A stretch of 28,411 bases of DNA from Clostridia bacterium (GCA_017407885.1 JAFQVU010000147.1:1-28411); one strand, 5' to 3'; shown: positions 1 through 9,570, numbered from the stretch's first letter. A program made the numbers and translations. Notes: generated by a model not told the origin, from the letters alone.

Positions 1-1055
<1,055 letters not shown>

Positions 1056-1092
1056 TGCGGTGAAAAGTGTCGCGTGACGGGCACTTTCAGAC

Positions 1093-1250
1093 TTTTCCAC
1101 AATCGGCGTGTCTGCCTGTGGAAAACTTTATGTAAAATCTTTGTAAAATAAACATAAAAAACCCGAAAAAGTCAGGTGTGAAGCCGATAAACCGATTTTT
1201 AAGGTGTATTTAAAATCTTTTCCACATTCGTAGTACCTGAATGTGGAAAA
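1093..1250. promoter_or_regulatory. Four DnaA-box-like sites in two inverted pairs
   Basis: The gyrB-gyrA gap contains TTTTCCACA at 1093-1101 and 1218-1226, and its reverse complement TGTGGAAAA at 1117-1125 and 1242-1250. All four are the same 9-mer and fit the DnaA consensus TTWTNCACA (ideal TTATCCACA). Pair 1 has a 15-nt gap. Pair 2 extends to a perfect 12-bp inverted repeat (TTTTCCACATTC / GAATGTGGAAAA, 1218-1229 and 1239-1250) with a 9-nt gap. AT-rich DNA (about 1127-1165 and 1195-1217) lies between and beside the pairs. This could be a DnaA-binding cluster (part of oriC, a titration site or a gyrA regulator). Alternatively the pairs could act as RNA hairpins. The direct repeat CCGCACAAAA at 1252-1261 and 1273-1282, 21 bp apart, follows. 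Confidence 0.55.
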
Positions 1251-1285
1251 CCCGCACAAAATAAAGCAAATTCCGCACAAAAAAT

Positions 1286-1305
1286 GAGGCGGCACAAGCC
1301 GTCTC
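1286..1305 (+). promoter_or_regulatory. Stem-loop just upstream of the gyrA ribosome site
   Basis: GAGGCGGC (1286-1293), loop ACAA, then GCCGTCTC (1298-1305) forms an 8-bp stem with one G-T wobble. It ends 7 nt before the GAGG (1313-1316) that serves gyrA. No U-tract follows, so it is not a terminator. It may stabilise the mRNA 5' end or affect ribosome loading. Confidence 0.4.
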
Positions 1306-1327
1306 GAAAGATGAGGATAAAAAAGTA

Positions 1328-3877
1328 ATGGATAAAAACGACAAACTCGAAAATCTTGAATTTCCGGACCAAAAAATAATCGGAGTTGAGATGGAGCAGG
1401 AAGTCAAAAGCTCCTTTATCGCTTATTCAATGAGCGTTATCATGTCGCGCGCGCTTCCCGATGTACGCGATGGTCTCAAGCCGGTTCACAGACGTATACT
1501 TTACGCGATGTATGAGGATAAGCTGACATACGACAGAGACTTCCGCAAGTCGGCGACGACTGTCGGTAACGTGCTCGGACGTTATCATCCGCACGGTGAC
1601 TCCGCCGTTTACGACACGATGGTACGTCTCGCACAGCCCTTCTCGCTTCGTTATCCGCTCGTTCAGGGTCAGGGTAACTTCGGTTCGATAGACGGCGACA
1701 AGGCGGCGGCTTACCGTTATACAGAGGCGAGACTCGCGAAGCTCGCCAACGAAATGATGAGCGATATCGAGAAGGATGTCGTTGATTTCGTTCCCAACTT
1801 CGATAATACGCGCGAAGAGCCGAGCGTGCTTCCCGCACGCTTCCCGAACCTGCTTGTAAACGGCTCAATCGGTATCGCCGTCGGTATGGCGACCTATATT
1901 CCGCCGCACAATCTCGGCGAGGTCATCGACGGTACTCTCTATCTCATGGACAACCCCGACTGCACGATAAAGGACCTTATGGAGTTTATTAAGGGTCCCG
2001 ACTTCCCGACTGCCGCTACTCTTTACGGCTCGAACGGTATCTACGAGGCGTACTCGACCGGTAAGGGACATGTTATGGTCAGAGCGAAGTGCGAGATTGA
2101 TGAGGAAAAGCGCAGAATTATCGTTACTGAGCTGCCTTATCAGGTCAACAAGAAGATGCTCGTTGAGGCTATTGCCGACCTCGTGCGCGACAAACGTATC
2201 GAGGGAATCACCGAGATAACTGACCTTTCCGACCGCTCGCGTGAGGTGCACATCGAAATCGCATACCGCCGCGATGCAAACGGTCAGGTAATTTTGAATC
2301 AGCTTTACAAGTACAGCCAGCTCCAGGACACCTGCGCATTCAACATGCTCGCGCTGGTTGACAATGTGCCGAAGGTGCTGAATTTGAAGCAGATACTTAA
2401 ACATTACATCGCGCATCAGGAAGAGGTCATTACACGCCGTGTCAAGTTCGACCTCGAAAAGGCGCGCCGCGAGGCTCATATTTACGAGGGCTATAAGATA
2501 GCCATTGACAGCATCGACGAAGTCATCAAGGTCATCCGCGCGTCTGCTTCAATTGCTGATGCGAAGGTGCAGTTGATGGCACGCTTTGGACTCACCGACG
2601 TTCAGGCGCAGGCTATCGTTGAGATGACACTCGGACGTCTTTCGGGACTCGAGCGCCAGAAGATAGAGGAGCGACTGCTCGCGCTTTACGCGACCATTTC
2701 CGAGCTTGAAGGAATCCTCGCTGACGAAAATAAGGTAAGAGACATTATCAGAAACGAGATGCTCGAAATAAAGGAGAAGTTCGCGGACGAGAGAAAGACA
2801 GAGCTTGTCGCCGCCGAGGACGATATCGTTTATGAGGACCTCATCGAGCGTCACAACTGCGTTATCACGATGACCAACGACGGCTACATCAAGCGTCAGC
2901 CGGCATCGACATACACCGCGCAGAGACGCGGCGGTAAGGGAATCATCGGTATGACCACCAAGGAAGATGATGCTATAGCGGACGTTATCGTTGCGCACAG
3001 CCACGCTCTCGTTATGATGTTCACCAACACCGGTAAGGTGCATACGAGAAAGACCTACCAGATACCCGAGGCGGGACGTACCGCGAAGGGCTCGAATGTA
3101 GTCAACATACTCGAGCTTGCCGAGGGCGAGAAGGTCACGGCGATTATTACTGTACCGGGATTCGCCGAGAATGAATATCTCTTCATGGTAACACGAAACG
3201 GCGTTGTTAAAAAGACACTGCTTTCCGAGTTCGAGTATCAGAGAAAGGGCGGTAAGATTGCCATTTCGCTCGACGAGGGAGACGAGCTTTCGTTTGTTAA
3301 GCATACAAACGGCGGCGACGGTATCATCATCGCAACACACTGCGGTATGGGCGCGCGCTTTGACGAAGCGCACGTGCGTTCGATGGGACGCACCGCGCGC
3401 GGTGTACGCGGTATCAAGCTTGCCGAGGATGATTATGTTGTAGGATGCGCGCTTGTCGATGACGAAAAAGCGCTTATCACCATCACCGAGAACGGTTTTG
3501 GAAAACGTGTCGAATTCTCCGAATTTACTGCACATAACCGCGGTGTCAAGGGTGTCACCTGCCACGGAATCTCCGAAAAGACCGGTATGCTCGCGGGTAT
3601 TGCGACTGTCGCCGAGGATGATGACATCATGCTCATCACCACAGACGGAACGATAATCAGAACTCCCGTGTCGGGTATCCCGTTCTACAGAAGAAGCGCG
3701 GGCGGCGTAATAGTGATGAGACTCGCTGAGGGCGCGTCCATCGTCAACTTCGCCAATGTGTCTGTAGACGAGGAAGAAGCGGCTATACCTGATGACCAGA
3801 CTGAGGCAGTAGAGGTCGAAGTTTCGGCAGAAATCACTGCCGAGAGTGCGGATACTGCCGAAAACAGCGAGGAATAA
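1328..3877 (+). CDS. gyrA: DNA gyrase subunit A
   Basis: Breakage-reunion subunit of DNA gyrase, 849 aa, full length. The catalytic tyrosine is Tyr131 in [11 protein letters not shown]; most GyrA have AAAMRYTE, so an extra Tyr129 sits two residues before it. The quinolone-resistance region reads [10 protein letters not shown] with Ser92 and Asp96 (E. coli Ser83 and Asp87), the wild-type residues. The GyrA box QRRGGKG is at residues 532-538, marking true gyrase rather than ParC, and the C-terminal beta-pinwheel repeats follow. The last ~40 residues form an acidic tail rich in Glu and Asp. The start is supported by GAGG at 1313-1316. The gene follows gyrB but is separated by a possibly regulated 272-bp gap. 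Confidence 0.98.
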   Translation: MDKNDKLENLEFPDQKIIGVEMEQEVKSSFIAYSMSVIMSRALPDVRDGLKPVHRRILYAMYEDKLTYDRDFRKSATTVGNVLGRYHPHGDSAVYDTMVRLAQPFSLRYPLVQGQGNFGSIDGDKAAAYRYTEARLAKLANEMMSDIEKDVVDFVPNFDNTREEPSVLPARFPNLLVNGSIGIAVGMATYIPPHNLGEVIDGTLYLMDNPDCTIKDLMEFIKGPDFPTAATLYGSNGIYEAYSTGKGHVMVRAKCEIDEEKRRIIVTELPYQVNKKMLVEAIADLVRDKRIEGITEITDLSDRSREVHIEIAYRRDANGQVILNQLYKYSQLQDTCAFNMLALVDNVPKVLNLKQILKHYIAHQEEVITRRVKFDLEKARREAHIYEGYKIAIDSIDEVIKVIRASASIADAKVQLMARFGLTDVQAQAIVEMTLGRLSGLERQKIEERLLALYATISELEGILADENKVRDIIRNEMLEIKEKFADERKTELVAAEDDIVYEDLIERHNCVITMTNDGYIKRQPASTYTAQRRGGKGIIGMTTKEDDAIADVIVAHSHALVMMFTNTGKVHTRKTYQIPEAGRTAKGSNVVNILELAEGEKVTAIITVPGFAENEYLFMVTRNGVVKKTLLSEFEYQRKGGKIAISLDEGDELSFVKHTNGGDGIIIATHCGMGARFDEAHVRSMGRTARGVRGIKLAEDDYVVGCALVDDEKALITITENGFGKRVEFSEFTAHNRGVKGVTCHGISEKTGMLAGIATVAEDDDIMLITTDGTIIRTPVSGIPFYRRSAGGVIVMRLAEGASIVNFANVSVDEEEAAIPDDQTEAVEVEVSAEITAESADTAENSEE

Positions 3878-3909
3878 GCCGATTTTCGGAAAAATTTCGC
3901 AAAAAGGTA

Positions 3910-3938
3910 TTGCATTATTCGTTTGTTTGGTGTATAAT
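3910..3938 (+). promoter_or_regulatory. sigma-A promoter of recA
   Basis: TTGCAT (3910-3915), a 17-bp spacer and TATAAT (3933-3938). The gyrA stop is at 3877 and the recA start at 4057, so the promoter lies in the gap and predicts a leader of about 110 nt. Confidence 0.8.
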
Positions 3939-3942
3939 AGTG

Positions 3943-3968
3943 GCAGACCGAATATTTGTTCGGTCTGC
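3943..3968 (+). promoter_or_regulatory. LexA (SOS) box-like palindrome at recA
   Basis: Two perfect 10-bp arms, GCAGACCGAA (3943-3952) and TTCGGTCTGC (3959-3968), flank TATTTG. The core CGAATATTTGTTCG (3949-3962) matches the Gram-positive LexA box (CGAAC-N4-GTTCG type) with one mismatch. It begins 4 bp after the -10 element, over the expected transcription start, where a repressor would block initiation. The outer arms extend beyond a normal LexA box, so the transcript would also start with a stable hairpin. Confidence 0.7.
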
Positions 3969-4056
3969 TTTGAACCGTATTTGTGATTTATAAAAGAGAA
4001 CAACCCCATAAACACACCAAACGAAATTTATAAAATAACGAAAGGAAACAACACCA

Positions 4057-5196
4057 ATGAAAGCAAAGACAAAGAGTAAGCCCGTGCCGCAGCAGATTAC
4101 CGATAAGGAAGAAAGAAAGAAAGCCATAGAGGGAGCTATCGGTCAGCTGGAGAAAAAATACGGCAGCGGAACGATAATGCGTATGGGTGAAGCGCCGGCA
4201 ATGGAAGTCAGCGCAATTTCAACCGGCTCGCTGACGCTCGACTTGGCGCTTGGTATCGGCGGTGTTCCGCGCGGACGTATCGTTGAGATATACGGTCCGG
4301 AATCCTCGGGTAAAACTACCGTCGCTCTTCATGTTGTCGCCGAAACACAGAAGCTCGGCGGCGAGGCGGCGTACATTGACGTCGAGAACGCTCTTGACCC
4401 CATCTATGCAAAGGCACTCGGTGTTGACACCGATAATCTGCTTGTTTCACAGCCCTCGAGCGGTGAGCAGGCGCTTGAGATTGCCGAGGCTCTCATTCGC
4501 TCCGGCGCTATTGATGTTGTAGTCGTTGACTCGGTTGCGGCTCTTGTAACACAGCAGGAGATTGACGGCGACATGGGCGCATCTCATGTCGGTATGCAGG
4601 CAAGACTCATGTCGCAGGCGCTTAAAAAGCTTTCGAGCGTTGCCGCAAAGTCGAACTGCGTGCTTATATTTATAAACCAGCTGCGCGAGAAAATCGGTAT
4701 TTCCTACGGAAATCCCGAGGTCACCTCGGGCGGTCGCGCTCTGCGCTTCTATGCATCGGTGAGAATCGAGATCCGCCGTGCAGAACAGCTTAAGGACGGC
4801 GACGATGTTTACGGAAATCACGTTAAGTGCAAGGTTGTAAAGAATAAGGTAGCACCGCCGTTCAAGGTAGCAGAATTTGATATTCTTTACGGTAAGGGCA
4901 TCTCCAAGTCGGGCGAAGTATTTGATATCGCGGTCGAACTTGATCTTATACATAAGAGCGGCTCGTGGTTCTCGTATAACGGTCAGCGCATCGCGCAGGG
5001 CAAGGAGAACGCGCGTAAGTATATTGAATCGAACGACGAGATCATGAATGATCTTGTTGAAAAGATAATGGGCAAGAAGGATCAGGTTGCCGCGATGATA
5101 AATCAGGAGTTTGCGGACGAGGACAGCGACGGCGACGATATCGATCCCGACGATGAGGCGCTCAACATCTCCATTCTCGAAACGGACGATGACTGA
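4057..5196 (+). CDS. recA: Recombinase RecA
   Basis: ATP-dependent strand-exchange protein and LexA co-protease, 379 aa. Walker A GPESSGKT is at residues 80-87 and Walker B ends in VVVVDS with Asp158. The loops and core [20 protein letters not shown] and KNKVAPPFK are typical, and the C-terminus is a highly acidic tail. Unusual residues sit in otherwise conserved blocks: IDVENALDP (usually IDAEHALDP, a His-to-Asn change), [17 protein letters not shown] (usually AALVPKAEIDGDMGDSH) and [12 protein letters not shown] (usually GNPETTTGG). The catalytic glutamate of the first block is kept. The ribosome site AAAGGAAA lies about 10 nt before ATG. The stop overlaps the recX start (TGATG), so the two are translationally coupled. 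Confidence 0.98.
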   Translation: MKAKTKSKPVPQQITDKEERKKAIEGAIGQLEKKYGSGTIMRMGEAPAMEVSAISTGSLTLDLALGIGGVPRGRIVEIYGPESSGKTTVALHVVAETQKLGGEAAYIDVENALDPIYAKALGVDTDNLLVSQPSSGEQALEIAEALIRSGAIDVVVVDSVAALVTQQEIDGDMGASHVGMQARLMSQALKKLSSVAAKSNCVLIFINQLREKIGISYGNPEVTSGGRALRFYASVRIEIRRAEQLKDGDDVYGNHVKCKVVKNKVAPPFKVAEFDILYGKGISKSGEVFDIAVELDLIHKSGSWFSYNGQRIAQGKENARKYIESNDEIMNDLVEKIMGKKDQVAAMINQEFADEDSDGDDIDPDDEALNISILETDDD

Positions 5197-5861
5197 TGGC
5201 AGTCACGATCACCATAACACAGCTTGTCCCACGTCGTATGGGCGAGGAGGTCGAGCTGACGGTGAAGATCTCGGACGGCGGAGAGCACGAGGAGATAAGA
5301 AAGCTCGTGCTTGCATCGAAAATGCTGTTCGAGATTGGAAATATCGGTGGCGGACGCCTTCCGTATGCGCTCACGCCGGAGCAGTTTGATACGTGTGAAT
5401 ACGATGCAAAGCTGTGGGAAGCGATCAAAAAAGGGCTTGATTTGCTCTCGTACGGCGATAATACGAAGACCGCTCTTAAAACAAAGCTTCGCACTCGCGG
5501 ATTTGACAAGTACATCTCCGAGGATGCGGCGGAGTATCTTGCCTCTCTCGGATATATTGACGAGCGGCGGATACTTGAGCGGGCGGTTGAGCAGCTCGCG
5601 AATGTTAAGCTGTACGGCAAAAGCAGGATAAAGAGCGAGCTTTATAAGAAGGGAATCTCACGCGAGGTTCTCGCGGAGCATCTTGACGGGTGCTTTGATG
5701 AGATTGATTTTGAAGGCAATCTTATGAAGTTAGTTAAAAGGAAATGTGATTTTGAGGCTCTTTCGGACAGAAAGTATCGCGAGAGCTTTTATGCGGCGAT
5801 GTATCGGCTCGGGTACGGAGTATCCGAGGTGCGCGCCGCTTTACGGGAGATGGAGAATTGA
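5196..5861 (+). CDS. recX: Regulatory protein RecX
   Basis: Modulator of RecA filaments, 221 aa. The ATG shares its A with the recA stop (TGATG, 5194-5198), the usual recA-recX coupling. After a non-conserved N-terminal ~80 residues, three-helix RecX repeats are visible: LLSYGDNTKTALKTKLRTRGF, then YLASLGYIDERR with KLYGKSRIKSELYKKGI, and finally FYAAMYRLGYGVSEVRAALRE. The RKYRESFYAAMYRLG and KSRIKSELYKKG signatures and the position make the assignment firm. The TGA at 5859-5861 is followed by a 425-bp gap that carries repeat copy A. Confidence 0.93.
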   Translation: MAVTITITQLVPRRMGEEVELTVKISDGGEHEEIRKLVLASKMLFEIGNIGGGRLPYALTPEQFDTCEYDAKLWEAIKKGLDLLSYGDNTKTALKTKLRTRGFDKYISEDAAEYLASLGYIDERRILERAVEQLANVKLYGKSRIKSELYKKGISREVLAEHLDGCFDEIDFEGNLMKLVKRKCDFEALSDRKYRESFYAAMYRLGYGVSEVRAALREMEN

Positions 5862-5940
5862 GGTTGAGCTTCATCCCGATGGCGAATGTGCGCCAATCTT
5901 AGGGAAGAGACCTCGCCGCACAGCGGCTCGGGGAGACGTC

Positions 5941-6232
5941 CTCTGCCGTGCTCGCACGGCAGAGGGGATACGGATACGAGAGGGGCGACAACCAACTCAT
6001 CATCCGCAGGTTTTCGCCCCTCTCGTGCTCTCCCCCTTTCCTTGGCTCTTCCGAGGTGGAGTCCTATTTTGCGCTTCGCGCAGGGGGAGTACCGCTAAGG
6101 GGCGGCGGATTCGCTTCGCTGTCCGCCTTTGGTTGGCGGAACTACCGCGCTACATGCGCGGCAGTTCATGCGGCGGAGACGCTTCCGCTGTCCGCCTTTG
6201 TTTGGGGAACGCGGAATCGCTTCGCTCTCCGC
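5941..6232 (+). repeat. GC-rich multi-hairpin intergenic repeat, copy A
   Basis: First of three ~290-bp copies (A 292, B 289, C 290 bp); B and C are in the opposite orientation. It opens with the hairpin CTCTGCCGTG-CTCG-CACGGCAGAG (5941-5964). Next come the 13-bp arms ACGAGAGGGGCGA (5976-5988) and TCGCCCCTCTCGT (6014-6026). An arm pair CTCCCCC (6030-6036) / GGGGGAG (6083-6089) encloses TGCGC-TTC-GCGCA. Then come GGCGGA...TCCGCC, a GAACT-A-CCGCGC / GCGCGG-C-AGTTC stem, and a terminal hairpin ending CTCTCCGC. It fills most of the 425-bp recX-rimO gap. No transposase or target duplication is seen. A long reading frame through it (5948-6280) is a by-product of the composition. Confidence 0.85.
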
Positions 6233-6286
6233 GAAATAGTGGGCGGCAAGGCAATGTTTGAAATTATAAATAAGGAATAAAAGCAA

Positions 6287-7627
6287 ATGAACAAACAAGA
6301 AAAAGCAAAAGTCGGCTTCGTGTCTCTCGGATGCCCGAAGAATCAGCTTGATACGGAGGTAATGCTCCATGAGCTGTATTCGGCGGGGTACGAAATAGTC
6401 TCCGAGGAGATCGAGGCAGACGTTATCGTTATCAACACCTGCGGATTCATCGAATCGGCAAAGCAGGAAGCGATTGACAATATCATCGACATTGGCTGGC
6501 TCAAGGAAAACCGTAAGTTGAAGGGAATTGTCGTTACGGGATGCCTCGCCGAGCGTTACCGTGATGAGATATTCGACCAGCTTCCCGAGGTTGATGCGAT
6601 TCTCGGAGTCGGAAGCATACACAATATTACCGCGGCGGTCGAAAGTGTGCTTGATGGGAAGAAATATTCCTCATACGAGGACAAAAACACCGTCAAACTC
6701 GGCGGCGAGCGAATCATCACGACTCCCGAATATTACGCTTACCTGAAGATTGCCGAGGGCTGCGACAACCGCTGCAGCTATTGTGCGATACCGTCGATAC
6801 GCGGTTCATTCCGCAGCCGTCCGATGGAGGACATCGTTGCGGAGGCGAAAACGCTTGAGGGTATCGGCGTGAAGGAGCTTGTCATCGTGGCGCAGGACAC
6901 AACGCGCTACGGTCTTGACCTGTACGGCGAATACAGACTTGCCGAGCTTCTTACACGCATCACCGAGGAGACCTCGATACCGTGGATTCGCGTACTCTAC
7001 TGCTATCCCGACAAAATAACGGACGAGCTTGTTGAAGTTTTTGCAACCAATCCGCGTGTGCTCAAATACATTGACCTGCCGATCCAGCATATTTCCGATA
7101 ATATGCTCCGCGCGATGAACCGTCACGGTGACGGAAAGATGATACGCGAGGTCGTGAAAAAACTGCGCGAGCGTGTCCCCGGTATGGTTATCCGCACGAC
7201 TGTTATCGTCGGTTTTCCCGGCGAGACGGAGGAGGATTTTGCCGAGCTTTGCGAGTTCGCGAAAGAGGCGAGATTTGACCGTCTCGGGGCGTTCACCTTC
7301 TCGCGCGAGGAGGGAACAGCGGCTTACGATATGGAAAATCAGATCGACGAGCAGACAAAGCAGGACAGATACGATATCATCATGCGCACGCAGGGGGATA
7401 TCAACGAGGAGCAGAACGAAGCGGCGGTAGGCAGTACCGTTGAGGTGCTCTGCGAGTCGTACGATCCCGTATCCGAGGCGTATTACGGCAGAAGCGCCGC
7501 AGACGCGCCCGAAATTGACGGAAAGGTATATTTCCGTGCGCCGCGAGGAAGCGTTTCCGACGGCGAATTTGTAAAAGTCAAAATTACCGAGGCGGTCGAT
7601 TACGACCTCGTCGGGGACAAGATATAA
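6287..7627 (+). CDS. rimO: Ribosomal protein uS12 methylthiotransferase RimO
   Basis: Radical-SAM enzyme that adds a methylthio group to an aspartate of ribosomal protein S12; 446 aa. The N-terminal UPF0004 domain has VGFVSLGCPKNQLDTEVM with cluster cysteines Cys16, Cys52 (NTCGF) and Cys86 (VTGCLAERY). The radical-SAM CX3CX2C motif is Cys159, Cys163 and Cys166 (CDNRCSYC), followed by AIPSIRGSFRSR. A C-terminal TRAM domain ends the protein. GCPKNQLDTE favours RimO over MiaB. AAGGA (6272-6276) supports the start. pgsA follows after 15 bp as a co-transcribed gene. Many Firmicutes have rimO-pgsA-cinA-recA; here recA-recX come first and no cinA is present. Confidence 0.96.
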   Translation: MNKQEKAKVGFVSLGCPKNQLDTEVMLHELYSAGYEIVSEEIEADVIVINTCGFIESAKQEAIDNIIDIGWLKENRKLKGIVVTGCLAERYRDEIFDQLPEVDAILGVGSIHNITAAVESVLDGKKYSSYEDKNTVKLGGERIITTPEYYAYLKIAEGCDNRCSYCAIPSIRGSFRSRPMEDIVAEAKTLEGIGVKELVIVAQDTTRYGLDLYGEYRLAELLTRITEETSIPWIRVLYCYPDKITDELVEVFATNPRVLKYIDLPIQHISDNMLRAMNRHGDGKMIREVVKKLRERVPGMVIRTTVIVGFPGETEEDFAELCEFAKEARFDRLGAFTFSREEGTAAYDMENQIDEQTKQDRYDIIMRTQGDINEEQNEAAVGSTVEVLCESYDPVSEAYYGRSAADAPEIDGKVYFRAPRGSVSDGEFVKVKITEAVDYDLVGDKI

Positions 7628-7642
7628 CATAGGAGGACAGTC

Positions 7643-8239
7643 ATGAATCTGCCAAATAAGCTTTCAATTCTCAGGGTTATAATGGTACCGCTGTTTGTTG
7701 CGGTTCTGGTGCTTCCGAGCGATGCGTTTTTCGCCGCATACGAGGCGTGGATACGCATTATCGCCGCGGCTGTGTTCATTCTCACCGCGCTGACCGATAT
7801 GCTTGACGGTCAGATCGCGCGCCGTTGCAATCTTGTAACCGATTTCGGAAAGTTCATCGACCCGCTTGCCGACAAATTTATGGTCTTCGGCGCGATGCTC
7901 GGCATACTTTACCGCTTCGATTACATCCGCCCCGTGTTCATTTGGGCGTCGCTGATCGTCATTTTCCGCGAGCTTGCCATTACTTCGATGCGCCTTATCG
8001 TTGTCAACAAGTCGGGCACTGTCGTTGCGGCGGCATGGCTCGGCAAGGTAAAGACCGTGACACAGGTCGTCTGCATCGTGACCGTTCTGCTTGATCCGGT
8101 TGTTATTCCGGCAGGCAACTTCGTCCACGACTGGTATCTGCTTTCATACATCACCACTGTGGCGATGACTGTGATGACGCTTTGGTCGGGTATCGACTAT
8201 ATGAAGGCTTACTGGCCTTTACTTGATCCTAATAAGTAA
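7643..8239 (+). CDS. pgsA: CDP-diacylglycerol--glycerol-3-phosphate 3-phosphatidyltransferase
   Basis: Integral membrane enzyme that makes phosphatidylglycerophosphate, the committed step to phosphatidylglycerol; 198 aa. The CDP-alcohol phosphotransferase motif DX2DGX2ARX8GX3DX3D is complete: Asp52, Asp55-Gly56, Ala59-Arg60, Gly69, Asp73 and Asp77. The start [12 protein letters not shown] is typical of PgsA, and several hydrophobic membrane segments are visible. A perfect AGGAGG lies before the ATG. It is the last gene of the rimO-pgsA unit and is closed by the terminator at 8242-8269. Confidence 0.95.
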   Translation: MNLPNKLSILRVIMVPLFVAVLVLPSDAFFAAYEAWIRIIAAAVFILTALTDMLDGQIARRCNLVTDFGKFIDPLADKFMVFGAMLGILYRFDYIRPVFIWASLIVIFRELAITSMRLIVVNKSGTVVAAAWLGKVKTVTQVVCIVTVLLDPVVIPAGNFVHDWYLLSYITTVAMTVMTLWSGIDYMKAYWPLLDPNK

Positions 8240-8241
8240 AT

Positions 8242-8269
8242 AAAAAACTGTCCGCAAGGACAGTTTTTT
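8242..8269. terminator. Bidirectional intrinsic terminator
   Basis: AAAAAACTGTCC, loop GCAA, GGACAGTTTTTT: a 12-bp stem with T-runs on both strands. It lies between the convergent pgsA (stop 8239) and aroF (stop 8283) and can end both transcripts. Confidence 0.93.
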
Positions 8270-8282
8270 ATTTGGTAAGATA

Positions 8283-9299
8283 TCACTCGGTCATCGCCGC
8301 GTCAAAGACGCGGTTCACGCGCTTTACGACAGTGTCAAACTGTTCCGGTGTAAGTGACTGCGGACCGTCGCAGAGCGCGCGCGCCGGATCATTGTGCACC
8401 TCGATCATCACGCCCTCGGCACCGCATGCCGCCGCGGACATCGCCATCGGCAGAACCAGCCTTGATAAGCCGCACGCATGGCTCGGGTCAACGATCACCG
8501 GCAGATGCGACAGCTCGTGGAGCACGGGGACTGCCGATATGTCAAGCGTATTGCGCGTCGCGGTCTCGAAGGTGCGGATGCCGCGCTCGCAGAGGATGAC
8601 GTTCTCGTTTCCACCTGCCATGATGTACTCGGCGCTCATTAAAAGCTCCTGAAGGGTGTTAGCGAGTCCGCGCTTTAAGAGTATCGGCTTCTTTGTGTGA
8701 CCAAGCTCCTTCAAAAGCTCGAAGTTCTGCATGTTTCGCGCGCCGACCTGTATAACGTCAACGTCCGCGAAAAGGTCAAGATGCGATGCATCCATAATCT
8801 CGGTCACGATCGGCATGCCGGTCGCTTTTTTTGCTTCGAGAAGCAGTTTTATACCGTCACTGCGGAGTCCTTGGAATGCGTACGGAGAGGTGCGCGGCTT
8901 GAACGCGCCGCCGCGGAGCAGCTGTGCCCCCGCTTTCTTCACCGCTTCGGCGACGGAGATGATCTGCTCCTCGCTTTCAATCGAGCAGGGACCGGCGATG
9001 AATGTGAACCCCTCGCCGATATTGATGTCACCGTTCGCGCTTGGGATGGTTATCACGGTGTCATCGGGATGGAATTTGCGGTTGGCATTCTTGTACGGCT
9101 CGCTGATGCGCTTGACCGTTTCGACTATGTCAAGTCCCGATATGGTGTCGATGTCGATGCGGCTTGTGTCTCCGACAAGTCCGAGAACCGTTTGAAAATG
9201 TCCGCGGCTCTCATGCACCATTACGTCCTGCGCCTTTAGGAATTCTATCAGCTTTGATACTCTCTCTTCGTTTGCGTTTGCTTTGATTACGACTACCAT
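8283..9299 (-). CDS. aroF: 3-deoxy-7-phosphoheptulonate (DAHP) synthase, type I-beta with N-terminal regulatory domain
   Basis: First enzyme of the shikimate pathway, joining PEP and erythrose-4-phosphate; 338 aa from the chosen start. The start MVVVIKAN at 9299 has AAGGAGAT upstream. An in-frame extension to 9362 runs through the terminator hairpin and is rejected. Residues 1 to about 80 form the ferredoxin-like domain that gives tyrosine feedback control in the Thermotoga-type enzyme ([35 protein letters not shown]). The catalytic barrel has IAGPCSIE with metal-ligand Cys105, [40 protein letters not shown] and the Asp of CDGPQSL. A Tyr/Phe leader peptide and a terminator precede the gene, so control is probably both allosteric and by attenuation. 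Confidence 0.96.
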   Translation of the reverse strand: MVVVIKANANEERVSKLIEFLKAQDVMVHESRGHFQTVLGLVGDTSRIDIDTISGLDIVETVKRISEPYKNANRKFHPDDTVITIPSANGDINIGEGFTFIAGPCSIESEEQIISVAEAVKKAGAQLLRGGAFKPRTSPYAFQGLRSDGIKLLLEAKKATGMPIVTEIMDASHLDLFADVDVIQVGARNMQNFELLKELGHTKKPILLKRGLANTLQELLMSAEYIMAGGNENVILCERGIRTFETATRNTLDISAVPVLHELSHLPVIVDPSHACGLSRLVLPMAMSAAACGAEGVMIEVHNDPARALCDGPQSLTPEQFDTVVKRVNRVFDAAMTE

Positions 9300-9342
9300 T
9301 TTTAAAATCTCCTTTTGGATATTATTTTTTGCAAAAACAAAA

Positions 9343-9370
9343 GCTCCGCAGTGATTTTTCACTACGGAGC
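9343..9370 (-). terminator. Attenuator terminator of aroF
   Basis: On the minus strand GCTCCGTAGTGA, loop AAAA, TCACTGCGGAGC is a 12-bp stem with one T-G wobble. It is followed by TTTTGTTTTTG. It lies between the leader-peptide stop (9414) and the aroF start (9299), so it can stop transcription before the structural gene. The leader-peptide stop region contains another AGTGA that could compete for the TCACT of the descending arm, a possible antiterminator. That pairing is inference. Confidence 0.85.
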
Positions 9371-9413
9371 GTGATGTTATTCCTATACTTACCGAAATTT
9401 CATTCCCGGTAGC

Positions 9414-9506
9414 TCACTCGTTTTCGCAGCAAAAACCACTATTACTTTTTTTCGTAAAATAAAAGTAATAGTAATAATATGCAGCTGCAAAATTACGTGT
9501 GATCAT
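9414..9506 (-). CDS. Tyr/Phe-rich attenuation leader peptide of aroF
   Basis: A 30-codon reading frame from ATG (9506-9504) to TGA (9416-9414). It is too short for ordinary gene calls. It encodes MITRN-FAAA-YYYYY-FYF-TKKSNSG-FCC-ENE: six Tyr and four Phe, with Y10-Y14, F15, Y16 and F17 forming an unbroken aromatic run. It lies between a perfect promoter (9542-9570) and a terminator hairpin (9343-9370), upstream of DAHP synthase, whose pathway makes Tyr and Phe. This is the layout of ribosome-mediated attenuation: scarcity of charged tRNA-Tyr or tRNA-Phe would stall the ribosome and favour readthrough. GAGG lies 11 nt before the ATG, a little far. No antiterminator has been proved. Confidence 0.85.
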   Translation of the reverse strand: MITRNFAAAYYYYYFYFTKKSNSGFCCENE

Positions 9507-9541
9507 TACGGTGATAACCTCATTTGTGTTTACTTTACTTA

Positions 9542-9570
9542 ATTATAGCACTAAAGTTCGGTGGTGTCAA
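9542..9570 (-). promoter_or_regulatory. sigma-A promoter of the aroF leader
   Basis: Minus strand TTGACA (9570-9565), a 17-bp spacer and TATAAT (9547-9542): a perfect consensus promoter. Transcription would start near 9535, about 30 nt before the leader-peptide ATG, giving a ~235-nt leader before aroF. Confidence 0.93.

Noticed and set aside
5948..6280. 110-aa reading frame and similar frames at 14574-14930 (-) and 21648-22106 (-) with shared peptide YERGDNQLIIRRF
   Set aside because: All fall in the GC-rich repeat; several frames are open because of composition, ends differ among copies, and base changes keep the hairpins rather than the protein.
9300..9362. N-terminal extension of DAHP synthase by 21 residues
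   Set aside because: Would translate the attenuator terminator; the AAGGAGAT before 9299 and the family's usual start favour MVVVIKAN.
9300..9540. T-box riboswitch for aroF
   Set aside because: No T-box sequence (TGGNACC type) is present; the Tyr/Phe peptide with terminator explains the leader better.
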